A stretch of 55,626 nucleotides of DNA, from assembly GCA_001598975.1 (NCBI GenBank), contig BBXU01001283.1, forward strand, positions 1 to 55,626. Reading direction: 5' to 3'. This DNA comes from Parachlorella kessleri (Eukaryota > Chlorophyta > Trebouxiophyceae > Chlorellales > Chlorellaceae). This document shows, in pieces, positions 35,057 to 50,263 of this stretch. The notes beneath the pieces were generated by a model, which had not been told where the DNA came from, did not search any database, and was given only the letters and a program-made list of their open reading frames with translations. Within the stretch, counting starts at the first letter, position 1, and each line of letters begins with the position of its first letter. The position numbers and the translations under genes were made by a program.

Positions 35057-37559
35057 ATGGCTGCAGGAGTGGGGAGGAGCAGCCCAAGGAGGCCTCGACT
35101 CCCAAAAGTGAGATCACTGGACATGCTATGGTCCGCCTGTTGGTCCAGCCTTTGATCAAGAGTGCCTGCCAAGGCTGAGAAAGCGAGCCTTGCCTGGCAA
35201 CAGAGGGGCTGGGCTCGTTTTTTTTGGTCCTGGCCTGAAACACCATAAGTTAACGGATGGTATGCCACCTGGCCCGCCTGGCAACTTGCTTAATGCTGAT
35301 CTCCTTCTCAAGCTCTGCAAACGCATCTCAGCGGAGACAATGTCTCCCCTACTTCAGTGGCATTTCTGATGCCGTTGAGGAAGCCTTTGCAGGCCCACGC
35401 ACCAACCCTTGGCAGGAGGTGTTTGACCCCAAGTGAGTGCAGTGGATCATAGACAGGCGGCCACTGCAGGGACTGTAGGGGGTGTCGGTGCCTTGAACCA
35501 TGACATGCAAGAGCTACTTTGGTGGTCACTGACGCACACACTCTTCCAGGCGTTCATGCCATGGTGCTTCTCCAGCAGGGCTCGGCAGGTGGTTGTGGAT
35601 GCAGTCACAACTGTGGCCCTCCTGGCATGGAACAAAGTGCGCTGTGTCTTGGTGCTGCAGCACAAACCAGAACATGAAAAAGACGGGCAGGTCTCACTTC
35701 GACACAGGCAAGCCAACACGTGATTGTTGTGTGTTTGGGGTCCCAGCCTGGCCGGAGCACACCCAAGTGGCATGGACACTTGCCTCGGTCTGCCAGGGTA
35801 CATGATCTCCATCGCCCACTGCAGCTTGCTGACATCTAGCCCCCTCGAATTCGTAGCATGGGTTGTGACCCTATGAGAACCAAGGTTTTCCAGGGTTTTC
35901 TTTATAAGGAGAGGCTTGTCTTATCTCATATATCTGTTCAGCAACTCCTGCCAGCAGCGATGCAAGTGCCCAGTTTGTTTATAAGCTGCCCTTCTGCCCC
36001 CCCAAGACACCTTCATTTCATATTGCCGTCTTTTTGACTAGGCTTGGTTGGGCTGCCTGGCTGGAGGGAGGCTGAAGGGATTGGAATGGTTGGTGCCTTG
36101 GGGCGACGCCAGTGCGATTCTGGTCCTTAAGGGCCCTTTGTATGCACCCCAACCCGCTCTTCATCATCACCCGGCAAGCCGGCCTGCAGTGGATCCCGCC
36201 AAGAAGGAGCCCAGCTGCTGGGAGTATGTAGTCCAAAGCCAAGAGAAGGCCGCCAAGAGCGTGAAGGAGAAGGCATTCGAGTCAATGGGTGGCTCAAGTA
36301 AGTTGTCCTTGCCTACCTACAGGCCCAGGGAGGCCACTCCCGGGGGAGGGGGCTTTGGGCAGAGACAAACGCATGTGGCCTTTCTTGAGAGAGTCACCCT
36401 CTGTCTTGAAAGAGTCACCCTTTTCCTTGGGAGAGTCACCCACCCACCGGGTGGACCCGAGTTCCAGTTGGAGTGATGTACAAGGAAACAGTATATGCTG
36501 ACAGACCGTGCAGGCAAGTGGTGAGCACCATGCCTGCTTTCGCTGTGCAGAGGACAGCCCTGTTGACGCCGCTGACCTGAAGAAACTGTTTGACCCGGAG
36601 CATGTGGACTCTATCATGAAGATGGCAGACAAGAATGGCGACGGTGGGGAAGCTGGGTCCATGAGCAGGGTTGTGGGGTGGGGTGGGGGTGCGACGGGGG
36701 TACTGTGGGGGGTGGAGATGTGTTTGGGCCAGGTGTGGGGGACAGGCTGGGTGCTGAAAAGTTGAAGGGTGAGGCTTGTGTCTGAGCATCCGGCGCCATC
36801 TTGCAGACCGCACCATGAGTGGCGGTGGTTGAAATGTTTTGAGCAGGAGGGGTTTATTGGGAACCCCATTGGGGCGTCGTGAGTGGGCAGACTGTATTGT
36901 CAGCTGGGAGCCAGGAGGTGGCAGACAACTGTGTGGGTGGATAGGGGAACAAAAGAAAGGGTTCAAGGCGGCAAAGCTTCGCCGGGAAGGCAATCTTGAT
37001 GAAGCTGCGCTGCTCAAGTTGAGGTGTCTGCTTACTCCTGTGTTGCGTTTTTTCCAGCAAGGGGCCAAGGAGCGGATCTGGCAGGGGAAAGAATACAGCA
37101 ATTGGGGACCTTCAGAGGGGTTGGACCAAAGTGCTTAGCTTCGCATAGCAATCTGACTATAAGGCAACTTGTGCCACCCCTTGCAGGCAAAATTGACTTC
37201 AAGGAGTTCTGCGACATGTAAGTCATCCCACCTGCCGCTTGCTTCTGTTCCTTGCTCCCCATGTATTGCCGGCCCTGACGCATGCGGGCTGCATTTGCTA
37301 GTGTGTGCTTCGCATGCCCGTACACAGCCTTCAAGCCGAACGGCGCTGCCTGCCACCAGGTGCGTGTGCGTATGCCAGGAGTTGAGGTAGCAGCAGCGGC
37401 AGCAGACAGGTGCAGGGAGCAGGAGAGGGTCACCCTGCACTGTGGCGTATGGCTTCTTTCAGGAACCAAGTAGGTGCTTGTAGCATGGCAATGCAGGCTC
37501 CGCAAGTACTGAAGCGAAGCCAAGCAGGCAGTCCGCCCCCGTCTACAGTCAACCGCTGA
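35057..37559 (+). CDS. Small EF-hand calcium-binding protein
   Basis: Exons: 35057-35107, 35332-35432, 36179-36297, 36551-36643, 37187-37217, 37463-37559, giving 163 residues. One canonical EF-hand loop spans residues 117-128 (DKNGDGKIDFKE), with Asp, Asn, Asp, Asp and Glu at positions 1, 3, 5, 9 and 12. The entering helix is LKKLFDPEHVDSIMKMA. The loop is split by an intron inside the codon for Gly122. The middle of the protein (EPSCWEYVVQSQEKAAKSVKEKAF) is helical and charged. Family and target are not recognised. Both ends are uncertain. A start at 35052 with another acceptor (35319) also fits in frame. The acceptor at 36178 is a weak CAAG. The final exon may be replaced by one beginning at 37576. 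Confidence 0.6.
36384..36446 (+). repeat. 21-base tandem repeat, three copies
   Basis: CTTGAGAGAGTCACCCTCTG and two near copies start at 36384, 36405 and 36426, in the third intron of the EF-hand gene. The period of 21 keeps frame but the intron location makes coding unlikely. Confidence 0.7.
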
Positions 37560-38531
37560 CCGCTGACCCCCGCAGTGTTGGCCCAGGGTGTCGGAGGTGC
37601 CGCGCACGGAAGCAGTTCATGTGTGCCTGGTGTTGAGAATAACTCCGCGCAGCCATGCTGGCATTCTGTGCTGCTGTGCATGCTGCCCACATGTCATGCG
37701 TGGGCAGCTGGGGCAGAGTCCTCCACTTGTTGTAAATGTCCAGTTTTCAAGGTTGGCTTTTAAATGTGTTGCTTGATGAGTGCTTAATAGGAACTGATGC
37801 GGTATGAAGTGAGCGCAGGTCATTCATGCTGGGTTGAGTGTGCTAGCCACCTTGTCAACCAAGCATTGACGTCCCTAGCTCGGCAGTGGCGCTTCCTGGT
37901 GTGGTTGCTTTGAAACTCAAGTATGTAACAGCGGAATGCACAATGACGCAAAGCAAGACAACCCGGCCCATATACACACCGGATGGCATCTCCACGTGTG
38001 AGGCCGAGCAGTGACGTGCCAGATTCCTTGCCATGGCCCGGTAAATAAACTCATGGGGAAACTCACGAACACATGCCGTTGACGGGGTTGCTGGTTAGTT
38101 TGCTGACTGGGGGGGGGGGGGGATGACGCCATTTTACATATGCCTTTTATGTTTTCTCTTGTTTCCCCATCCTACTAGGCTAGTATCCTACTCTTACTAT
38201 ATCGCGGCTTGCTGTCCCAAAGTGAACAAGGTTCCCACGCTCGACGAGTTTTTGCTTGGCACCCATGACAGAGACCCTTCGTGCTCGTGGCACTCTTAGG
38301 CTTTGGAATGCGGTGACAAACCAGGCAGACCGCACAGTTGCGCGCCAAGCCCGTCGCCAGCACGCTTGCGTGACCTCGTGCTACCAGGTGCCGCTAGCTG
38401 TAAGAGACACCGCTTTACCAACGTTTCAGGTCAGGTTTGGCGTGTGACGCAAGTGGCAACCCTCCTGCAGGCCAGAAGCCAAGACACAAAGGTACCCAGG
38501 CGTATCAAGCGGGCTCACACCCACCTTGGGC
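37560..38531. other. Intergenic region
   Basis: No supported gene. A polyadenylation element TGTAA lies at 37731-37735, 172 bases after the EF-hand stop. A run of 14 G at about 38109-38122 is a homopolymer prone to length errors. Confidence 0.35.
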
Positions 38532-39397
38532 ATGGCATCACTGCCGCAGCAGCAGCCAGTGCTAGCATCGGCAGCCCTAGCCTACTCCCAACGCTTACGT
38601 CCTGCTTACCCACACAACCTCCGCAGACACAGGCAAGGATACTGGCTCGATGCATATGCAGATGTCCTGTTGACCGCGAGTACCTTTGGCCTTGGCTTGT
38701 TGCGTGGTAGGCAAGTGCGGTGTGTGCCTGCCATACAAAGTCAGGGGGTTAGTAGTTTCCACACTTCAACTGTTGTTGGGCGACCTTGAATGCGTTTGCA
38801 CATGATTTGAGGTGTGGCATGCTGAAAAATGCAATAGATTTGCCCCCAGGAACGTGTGGCGTGTTTGTTTTGGTGCAGCTCGAGAATGACCTGCCGGCCT
38901 CCCTAGCGGCTCACCAACCTGCAGGGCAGCTTCTGAGTTGTGAACAGGAGGATACAGGGGCACAACAACTTTGGCAGAAGTTTGTTCTTTCGCGCAGAAG
39001 CATTGTCATGGGAGCGGGCCTTGGCGCTGGGGCAGCCCTAGCGCTCTGGAGTGGGGGCCTGCTGGCCGCCCCCGCCCTACACCTGGCAGGCTTTGGGGTG
39101 GCAGGTGCCAACGCCGGGACTGTTGCTGTGGCCGCCAGCCTGGGTCCAACCTTAGCGGCCAGCGGGGTCTGTGCCGCAGCCTGTCAGGGCGCCGGCGGCG
39201 CTGCCGCGCTGCCGCTTATGTCCAATGCGGTGCTGTCAGCTGTCGGTGGGTCAATGCTGGGCGGTGCAGGGGCGGCGTCAATGGCACTGCTGCTGCGAGG
39301 GCTTGTTCAGGGCGGTCAATGCTGGCAGAAGGTGGATGGGGTGGAGGAGAGCATGAGCAGCAGTGAGACTGGGGAGGCGCTGCCTGTCGAGCGTTGA
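38532..39397 (+). CDS. Ala/Gly-rich hydrophobic protein resembling the IFI6/IFI27 (ISG12) family
   Basis: Two exons, 38532-38706 and 38850-39397, giving 240 residues. The N-terminal ~75 residues are Ser/Ala/Arg-rich with a WLDAYADVLLTASTFGLG segment. From about residue 108 to 205 there is a long small-residue hydrophobic region (AGLGAGAALALW, HLAGFGVAGANAGTVAVAAS, AVGGSMLGGAGAAS). Its G/A-spaced pattern and FGVAGANAGTVA recall the 6-16/ISG12 domain, a short membrane-associated domain found in animals and scattered protists, often in mitochondria. The resemblance is by composition and pattern, so another Gly/Ala-zipper membrane protein is possible. The tail is acidic and hydrophilic. An exon further upstream cannot be excluded. 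Confidence 0.5.
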
Positions 39398-40276
39398 GGA
39401 CCTGGAGTGCGTGTTGCTGTTGTAGTTTGTGTCAGAGTGCAAGAAACCAGGTACTTTCAAGGAGCATTGCGAGATACTTCATGTTCCGGGGAGCGTAGAG
39501 GTGGTTGTGCCTCAGGCGTGAGGTGCGCTGCTGTGTTCAGGAGGGTTTCTGCACGCTGAGCGTCCTGACAGTTTTGGTTGTGGTGTGTACGATACCTGTG
39601 TCATGAATTGAAGTTATTCAGGCCTTCTTGAGCTGTCTAAAAAAGGTCGGCTGAGCCGACTGAGCTCCCTACTTGAGGAACTACTGGCCATGGTCAGGAG
39701 TGCGTAGTTGTCTCGAGTGCTGGTTGCACTGCTGTATAGTGTGTGCTCAGTCAAGTCGACGAAGAGTTGACGTACTTGGACTCGTGGGGTCACATCCGTA
39801 TGGCTGCTGCTGGGTTGAGTGACGAAGGAGCCGCTTGCATACGTCGTAGATTTGTGTTTTCTCAATATCTTGATGTTGGTGTCATTTGTACCTGGGCAAA
39901 CCACCTGGCCTGGAGGTCTACACTGTAGTGAGCGCGGTTTGAGCCGGCTGCCGTCCCTATGAACCTGGCTGGCTCTGTCTCCCCTCCACCTACGTGTGGT
40001 GCAATGACCTCCCCACTTAGCCCTCACAGCCTCTCAGTCACCTTACAAGCTGCCTAGGCATGCCTGTAAACCCCGTGGCGGGAGCGCGCCTCAATTTGAA
40101 CACACGTGTACACGTTTCAGCTTTGCTGATTCAACCGATTAAATGCTTCACCGCATCTTGGATTGACGTCCTGCTATTCTGTTTCGCCCAGGGGGAGTGA
40201 TAGTGGAACGAATTGACCGATCACCTTGGGCACCCCAGGTCAGCAACGCATACTGCAGTAAGCACTCCTTTGGTGA
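39398..40276. other. Intergenic region
   Basis: No supported gene. A small hairpin (GTCGGCTGAGCCGAC) lies at 39648-39662. The 137-codon minus-strand frame at 39614-40027 has no domain and was not accepted. Confidence 0.35.
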
Positions 40277-43200
40277 ATGGGCCTCACGGCCCCAGTTGCC
40301 CACGCCACGCCGCAGCAGCTTCTCTGGGCAAAGACATACAAGGTGTGGCACCTTCGCCCAGCCACCGCTCCCGAGTATGCCTACGTTCAGCACACCAGTC
40401 GAAGATCCGACTTTCCACCTCGCAGGATGTCAAGAACCATACTGAGCTGGACTCCAGCTTTGAGAAGGTTAAATTGGCTGTTATGCAGCACGTCTCGCTG
40501 CTGCAGCGTCAGGCCCAAGTTAGGGTTAAAAACTGGCTAAAGAAGCTGTCAGAAGAGGTGAGCACCTGGTTCCAAGGGCCACATCTGCAGCTCCGACAGC
40601 ACACACCAAAGCCGGTGCGACCTGGGTACGCTTCCACTCAGTTAGTGGTGCGGTCAAGCAGGCCAAGCTGGCATCCCCTGCAGACGGCCAATGTGGTGTG
40701 GAAGAAGAACCGCAATGCTTTTGCCCGGCTGCTGTTGGACCAGCTGCGAGCTGGGCGGCTGGCAGAGCCCTTCCACCAAATGCCTCCTGACGGGCCGCTG
40801 CCCACCCTGCCCAAGCATGCGGCCTATGCCTTTGCTCAGCCGAAGTCGCCACCGCGGCAAGAATGCAGGTGGCTGCTTCTTACTGCCAGCAATCGTGGGC
40901 GCTGATCGTGATTTCATTTCCACTCCCCGCTATATTGCCTGCATTAACTAGAGCAATTCAACCGTGGCTAGACTGCCAAGGAAAATGTTACCGGTGCTTT
41001 GGAATTGCAGGCCCAGTGCTTCTGAAGCTCTAGATGAGTACCTTGGTCGACAGAACTTCACACAGCTGCCATTGGAGGCAGAACATGTCGAGCATGTGGC
41101 CCTGCCACAGCCTGCAGTAGCTGACGTGCTGCCAGGCACGCGGATGCTCTTGACAGGGCCGGAAGCGCGGCAGGTGGATAGGTCAGCAGATATAAGCATA
41201 AGCTTCGGCACTGGCAATAAACATGCTGTGGAGCAGGAGGCGTTGTTTGGGCATATTGCTGGCTTGATGTTTTCACAAGGTACAACCCCCCTCCTCCCAG
41301 ACTGCATGTGGTGTTTTCTCCTGCGCTCAAGGGTAGGCCTGCCTATCCTGCAGAGCACAGTTGCAAGACACTCGGTGGCAGCCCAGCAAGCTAGAGCTAG
41401 AGGCTCAGCTGGGGGCCAGCAGGGAGCGGGAGCGCGAGCTGCAGTGGCGCCTGCAACAGGCAGAGGACATGATGCGGCAGCAGGTCAGGCATTTGTTCCC
41501 CATGTGCGGCAATTGGTGGGGTGTTGGGGATGCAATTTAGGGCGACATCAAACGGGTCCAAATTTAGCAGTTTAGCAAAGGTTTGCAAGACATCTTTGTA
41601 TGAACTTCACTGGGCTCTCCCAAGCTCCCCACAGCAATGCCAAGCTACTTCCCGGCAACGTAGTTGAAACATAACAAAGTTGTGCTCACCTGGAGAGATC
41701 ACCGGGGCCGAGCTATTCTGCTCGACTCCCAACGCAGGGATTGCTCCTGCAGCAAGCTGTTCCTGCCAGGCTCAGGTCCCCGTCGCCTCCCCTGGTGTTG
41801 GATGACTCAATTGATGATGACAGCGTGTCACCACCACGCAGGCGGGTTGGAAGGTATGCTGAGGCACTTAAGAGATTTGCAGTGCGTATGCCATCTCCCG
41901 TGCTCTGTACCCAAGGCTATGTGTGCCTCGCGTACTAACGGTAAAAGACCACATCACCCTTAACCTGGGTGACAACTTTTATAGATTATGACCAAGAGCT
42001 CTTTGTGGCGTGGCTGCAGGCGTGAGCTGCAAGATCTGATTGACAAATATGAAGAGCGACGCCGCCAGTGGCAGATACCTGCCTGGCCTCGGCAGGGTCG
42101 TGGGCATGTCAGTCCTTTGCAAGACGGGTTAGTGAGGATGGCGCGCTTCACTTCGGAACTTTGTACCGAGCACAGTAACTTCACATGGACAGCCATTAGC
42201 AAGCAGAAGAATGAGTGTCTAGTCGAGCGTCCCTTCCACTGCTGCGGACTTGCCAGGCAGGTGTTGACGCTGTTGATAGCATATCTCATATATGTCAGCA
42301 TGTCATGTAGGGAAGAGGAGGAGATCCTTGAGCACCTGGACAACTTCCAGCGCCAGACGGAGGCCATTAGAAAGCAGCTAGCGCGGCGCCCTAGCAGCGA
42401 GAGCAGCCTGAGCGGGATGCCCTCCCGGCTCAACTTGTCGGGTATGAGCTCCTTAGACGGCTTGAGCTTGGGTGCTGGCATGGGGGGCGGCTTCAGTGGC
42501 CTGGGCACCTTACCAGCTCAAACAGTAGCAAAAGGAGCTGGTGGATTGGCACCGTCCTCAACTCGGCTGGAGCCCTCACAAATGAACCTAGCAAGCCCGA
42601 CAGTGGTCGATGGGGTCACACCTGCCGCCAGCCATGTGCCATCACATCTGCTGGCTACAACAGCTAGGTTCCGGCCAAGTAGGCTACTGGCTGGGCTGCC
42701 AAGCTCGCCGAAACTGGGTGCCAAGGGAGCAGCTCATGGAATGGCCCAAGCTGAGCAGCCTTCGGCAGCGGCTACCAGCAGTAGTGCCTGGCTTGTGGAC
42801 AGGGATCGCGAGGGTCTCAGCCCAGGAATGCCTGCCAGGGGCACCAGCCCCCCAATCCGGCATACACTGAAAAGTGCAGCAGCAGCACAGAAAACCGCTG
42901 GCAGGGCTTCTCCAAGCCTATGGAAACAGGCTGGTACGGCCCTGTCAGCTAGGGCCCAAGAACAGGAGCACCAGCAGCAGCAAGGTAGGCACAGCTCGGC
43001 CAGAAGTATAGCATCCCCGCAGAGCAGCTCTCACCCTGGTGGTCAGGAAACAGCCTTCCCAGAGCAGCAACAACAGCAGGACGGCTGGCAGCAGTCCTTC
43101 CACACCCCAGGTGCAGTGCTGGCCAGCAGCCACCTGGAGCCAGGCCAGGAGCATACTAGTCAGGACAGCTTGAGCGCTGGTTGGCAGCCGGCTGCCAGCA

Positions 43201-43700
43201 GCCTCAGTTCCATGCTGTTAGACTCGCGGGCCTCCACCAGCCATTTACACAGGCCGGTAGCTGGGCCTCCCGGCTTCCGCCACAGTCTGCCTGCAGAGCA
43301 GTCATCAGATGAAGCCCTTGAAGACCAGTGGCGGCGTCCCAGCTTGAGGTACCAGCAACAGGACACCGAGTACACAAGTGAGCCCAGCAGCAGCGTCAGA
43401 GCTGGGCGGAGGGGGGGCTCTGCCGGAGAGACGCCAGCACAGTTGGGTGATGGCGCCAACCACGGTCAAGAGAGCTCCACGTTCGCAGGGCTAGAGTCCT
43501 CTAGCGGGCGCTGGGGGGATACTGCGCCCGCAGGCAGCAGCCATCATAGAAGTGGGGTTTCAAAGGATACTAGCAGCCTGGCGTTTGCTGGGTCTGGCCT
43601 GGCCCTTGATGGGGATCCCAGCTTGGTGGAGTTCCGGAGACAAACCGATGCCATTAAAGCACAAATCGCGGCACTGAAAATGCTTGAGGACGGCTTGTAA
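40277..43700 (+). CDS. DUF4485 / CEP112-like coiled-coil protein
   Basis: Exons: 40277-40342, 40426-40557, 40684-40868, 41011-41173, 41382-41483, 41738-41881, 41985-42067, 42311-43700, giving 754 residues. Residues ~25-105 match the DUF4485 pattern of centrosomal CEP112: ELDSSFEKVK...RVKNWLKKL, then KKNRNAFARLLLDQLRAGRL and PLPTLPKH. Coiled-coil segments follow (183-216, REREREL...RLQQAEDMM; and 276-310, LQDLIDKYEERRR). The remainder is Ser/Gln-rich and probably disordered. The protein ends with a second helix, VEFRRQTDAIKAQIAALK, which echoes DNFQRQTEAIRKQL near 300. A basal-body or centriole role is inferred from the family. The seventh donor (CGCCA|GTGGCA) was chosen because reading through 42068-42310 gives unlike, hydrophobic sequence; that stretch is open, so retention cannot be ruled out. 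Confidence 0.72.
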
Positions 43701-44446
43701 GAGTACTCTGCTGTGAGCACGTAGTATACTGCCTTTTCCCGCTGCTGCCTGATCTTTTCTTCTACTGGTGTAACCTCTTTTAGCAAGGTATTATGTCCTG
43801 GCACCAACATGTGTGTCGAATGTGGCCAGGGTGTCCTTGCTTGCTCGCAAGGTAGCGCGTTTGCTAAAACTCGATTGATGCAGTGACACTTGCAAGCTAG
43901 TGTGTCATTCCCACTCAGCGCACTGCCACTTTGCCCTCCCAAGCACGAGTGGCATTGTGGTCTGCCACCCTAGGCAGGCACGGCCCTCACGCTTTACTCA
44001 GCTTGGTCAGCGGTTGGGATGAACCCGCAGTCTATCAGCCTTGCCACTCTTGGCTTTATGCAGTTCTGGGGAAGGCATTTGTGAGTCTGAGACTCACTAG
44101 CTCCTACGCCTAGGCAAGCTGTGTACCTTGGCCTTAGGGGGTTGACAGCTACACATACTATGTGTTTCGGGTCATGATAAGTTTCAAGATGTAAGTCCCA
44201 CTGGGCAGACTAGTACGACGGGATCTGGAGAGTACATGATAGTGTGCACATCCAGGTGACATCTAGCGCCTTCCTGCTGTCCGTGCGGACGCCAGGTCAG
44301 TGTCGCATTGGGATCCCCCGTCGATCCTTTGGGTTTAGAAGGCTCGCTTCAAGTTCCTATTTCTTCGAAGTGCACGCCGACAGTGCGCTAAAAGTTCAAG
44401 GCACCCTTGCACGATCTCTCGGGGCGGTCAGGAAGTGTGCACCGGC
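43701..44446. other. 3' region of DUF4485 gene and upstream region of reductase gene
   Basis: TGTAA at 43769-43773, 69 bases after the stop, is a good poly(A) signal candidate. No coding sequence is supported. Open frames from 44244 are likely 5' UTR. Confidence 0.4.
43769..43773 (+). terminator. Probable polyadenylation signal TGTAA
   Basis: Chlorophyte-type TGTAA shortly after the stop codon of the DUF4485 gene. Consensus match only. Confidence 0.4.
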
Positions 44447-48710
<4,264 letters not shown>

Positions 48711-50263
48711 GCCTCCCTGGGCGTCAGGCAGCAGTTAGGCTGTGTCGCAGCCAAGGTTGCCGGCTTCCCAACGTGTTGTGTTGACTGCTAAACTCTTGAG
48801 GGCTGACAACTGCTGCGGCGGCGGCTCCCCGGCCGCCTGCAGCGATGCTCTGCGTCGAGTGTGAGGAGGCGTGCCTGTGATTTGGGTGGTTGGAGGATTG
48901 ACACCATTGAGGGGAGAGACCTGCGTGAATAGCACGAGGGAGTGGCTCGGGTGGCCACCATTGACGCTTGGCCTTCAGCCGGATGCATCCTTCCCCGCAG
49001 GGGCTTCAACCTGTGGGAGTGATACGTGCAAGTATGTAGAGCTGGATCCAGGTTGTGGCATGTTGCATTGGCCCTCAGGCAGCCTTGCGGCAGGTTGCTG
49101 GTGCTTCCATGCCTCAAGGCATGGCCCCCCTGGGCTGACACCTTCCCTATAGACAGCAGTGGCGTGAGAGTCGCATATGACGGTTTTTGTTGACATCTGT
49201 GTTGAATCTGAGAACGCTGGCGACTTCATGTGTATCATCCAACCAGTCCTGCCTGGGTTCTTAACAAGCTTTGAAATGGTCCCTGAACAGCAGTGCCCCA
49301 TGATGGAATTCCTGTGACCGGCATGAACCCCGCATTGGGCTTTGCACTCCAGAAAATGACTGCCCTTCTTTGTGTCTGTTATCGGTCAGGGTTATATCCC
49401 CAACGAGTGATCTGAGTGTTGAGTGAGTGGTCCTTGTAGCCTAACTTTTGCTATATGCTTGTTCACGGCCGCTTGCAGTCCCGTACGACAGTCATATTCT
49501 CAGCTAGATTACTAATGTTGGCCGAAGGGACCCCAACCCCTAATAGCTGTATGCTCCAGGCTTGGACTTCTGGTGACCCTCTGCCTTGTCAGTCTGCAGT
49601 TGTCCAGTTGGATATCCTTGGTTAGACGTCTTCTTGACGCGCCGCCCGGCACATACCATGGACGATATGGTAATGCATTAACTGAGCTGCCGCTGGATTG
49701 GCTGCAAGATGTAAGACACTGATACCAGATCACTGGCTTGCTTTGCACCCTCTATGCCACGACAGTGGGCTTCCTCGGCAGCGGCAAGCTGTAACATCTT
49801 GCAACATGTATAGGCAAAGTAAGCAAAGTGCTCAGATCCTGGGTTGTGCCGCTGGCAAGAAAGGTTGTAAGAGATAGCAAAGGAAGCCCCTACGCACTAA
49901 CATCACAAAGCCAATACCCGGTACCAAAGATATACCGGTACATGTAAAGAATGTGCAATGCACGCAGAACAAGCAGGGCAATGTCAACAGCTTGAATGCC
50001 CGCTGGCAAGCCGAGGATAGCAAGCACTCCAACGTTCACGCGGAGGGTGAATCAAATTCTACCAGCGCTGTCGACTTGCAAGGATACTCATAGCACCATC
50101 TGAAAGGCCGGTTGCAATGCCCAAAATGCTTGACAGGCCACGCCTTCGCTTCCAGGCTCCATTCCGACCACAACAGGGCTGGTGCACGTTGCCCTACGCT
50201 AAGCATATAGCCACAACCATGCCCTTGGCGCAAGGCGCGGCTCAGAGCAGCTTGCCTGGACCC
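48711..50263. other. Convergent 3' regions
   Basis: This lies between the stops of the reductase gene (+) and the RETICULATA-like gene (-). Only short open frames without domains are present. TGTAA at 49790-49794 could end the plus transcript. Nothing else is recognised. Confidence 0.35.

Noticed and set aside
34704..35246. 180-codon minus-strand open frame
   Set aside because: No recognised domain, and it overlaps the likely first exon of the EF-hand gene; kept only as a note.
39614..40027. 137-codon minus-strand open frame
   Set aside because: No domain; basic, Ser/Arg-rich composition typical of GC-rich antisense frames.
42068..42310. Coding read-through in the DUF4485 gene
   Set aside because: The frame is open, but the sequence is hydrophobic and Cys-rich, breaks a coiled coil, and a GT-AG intron in phase removes it cleanly.
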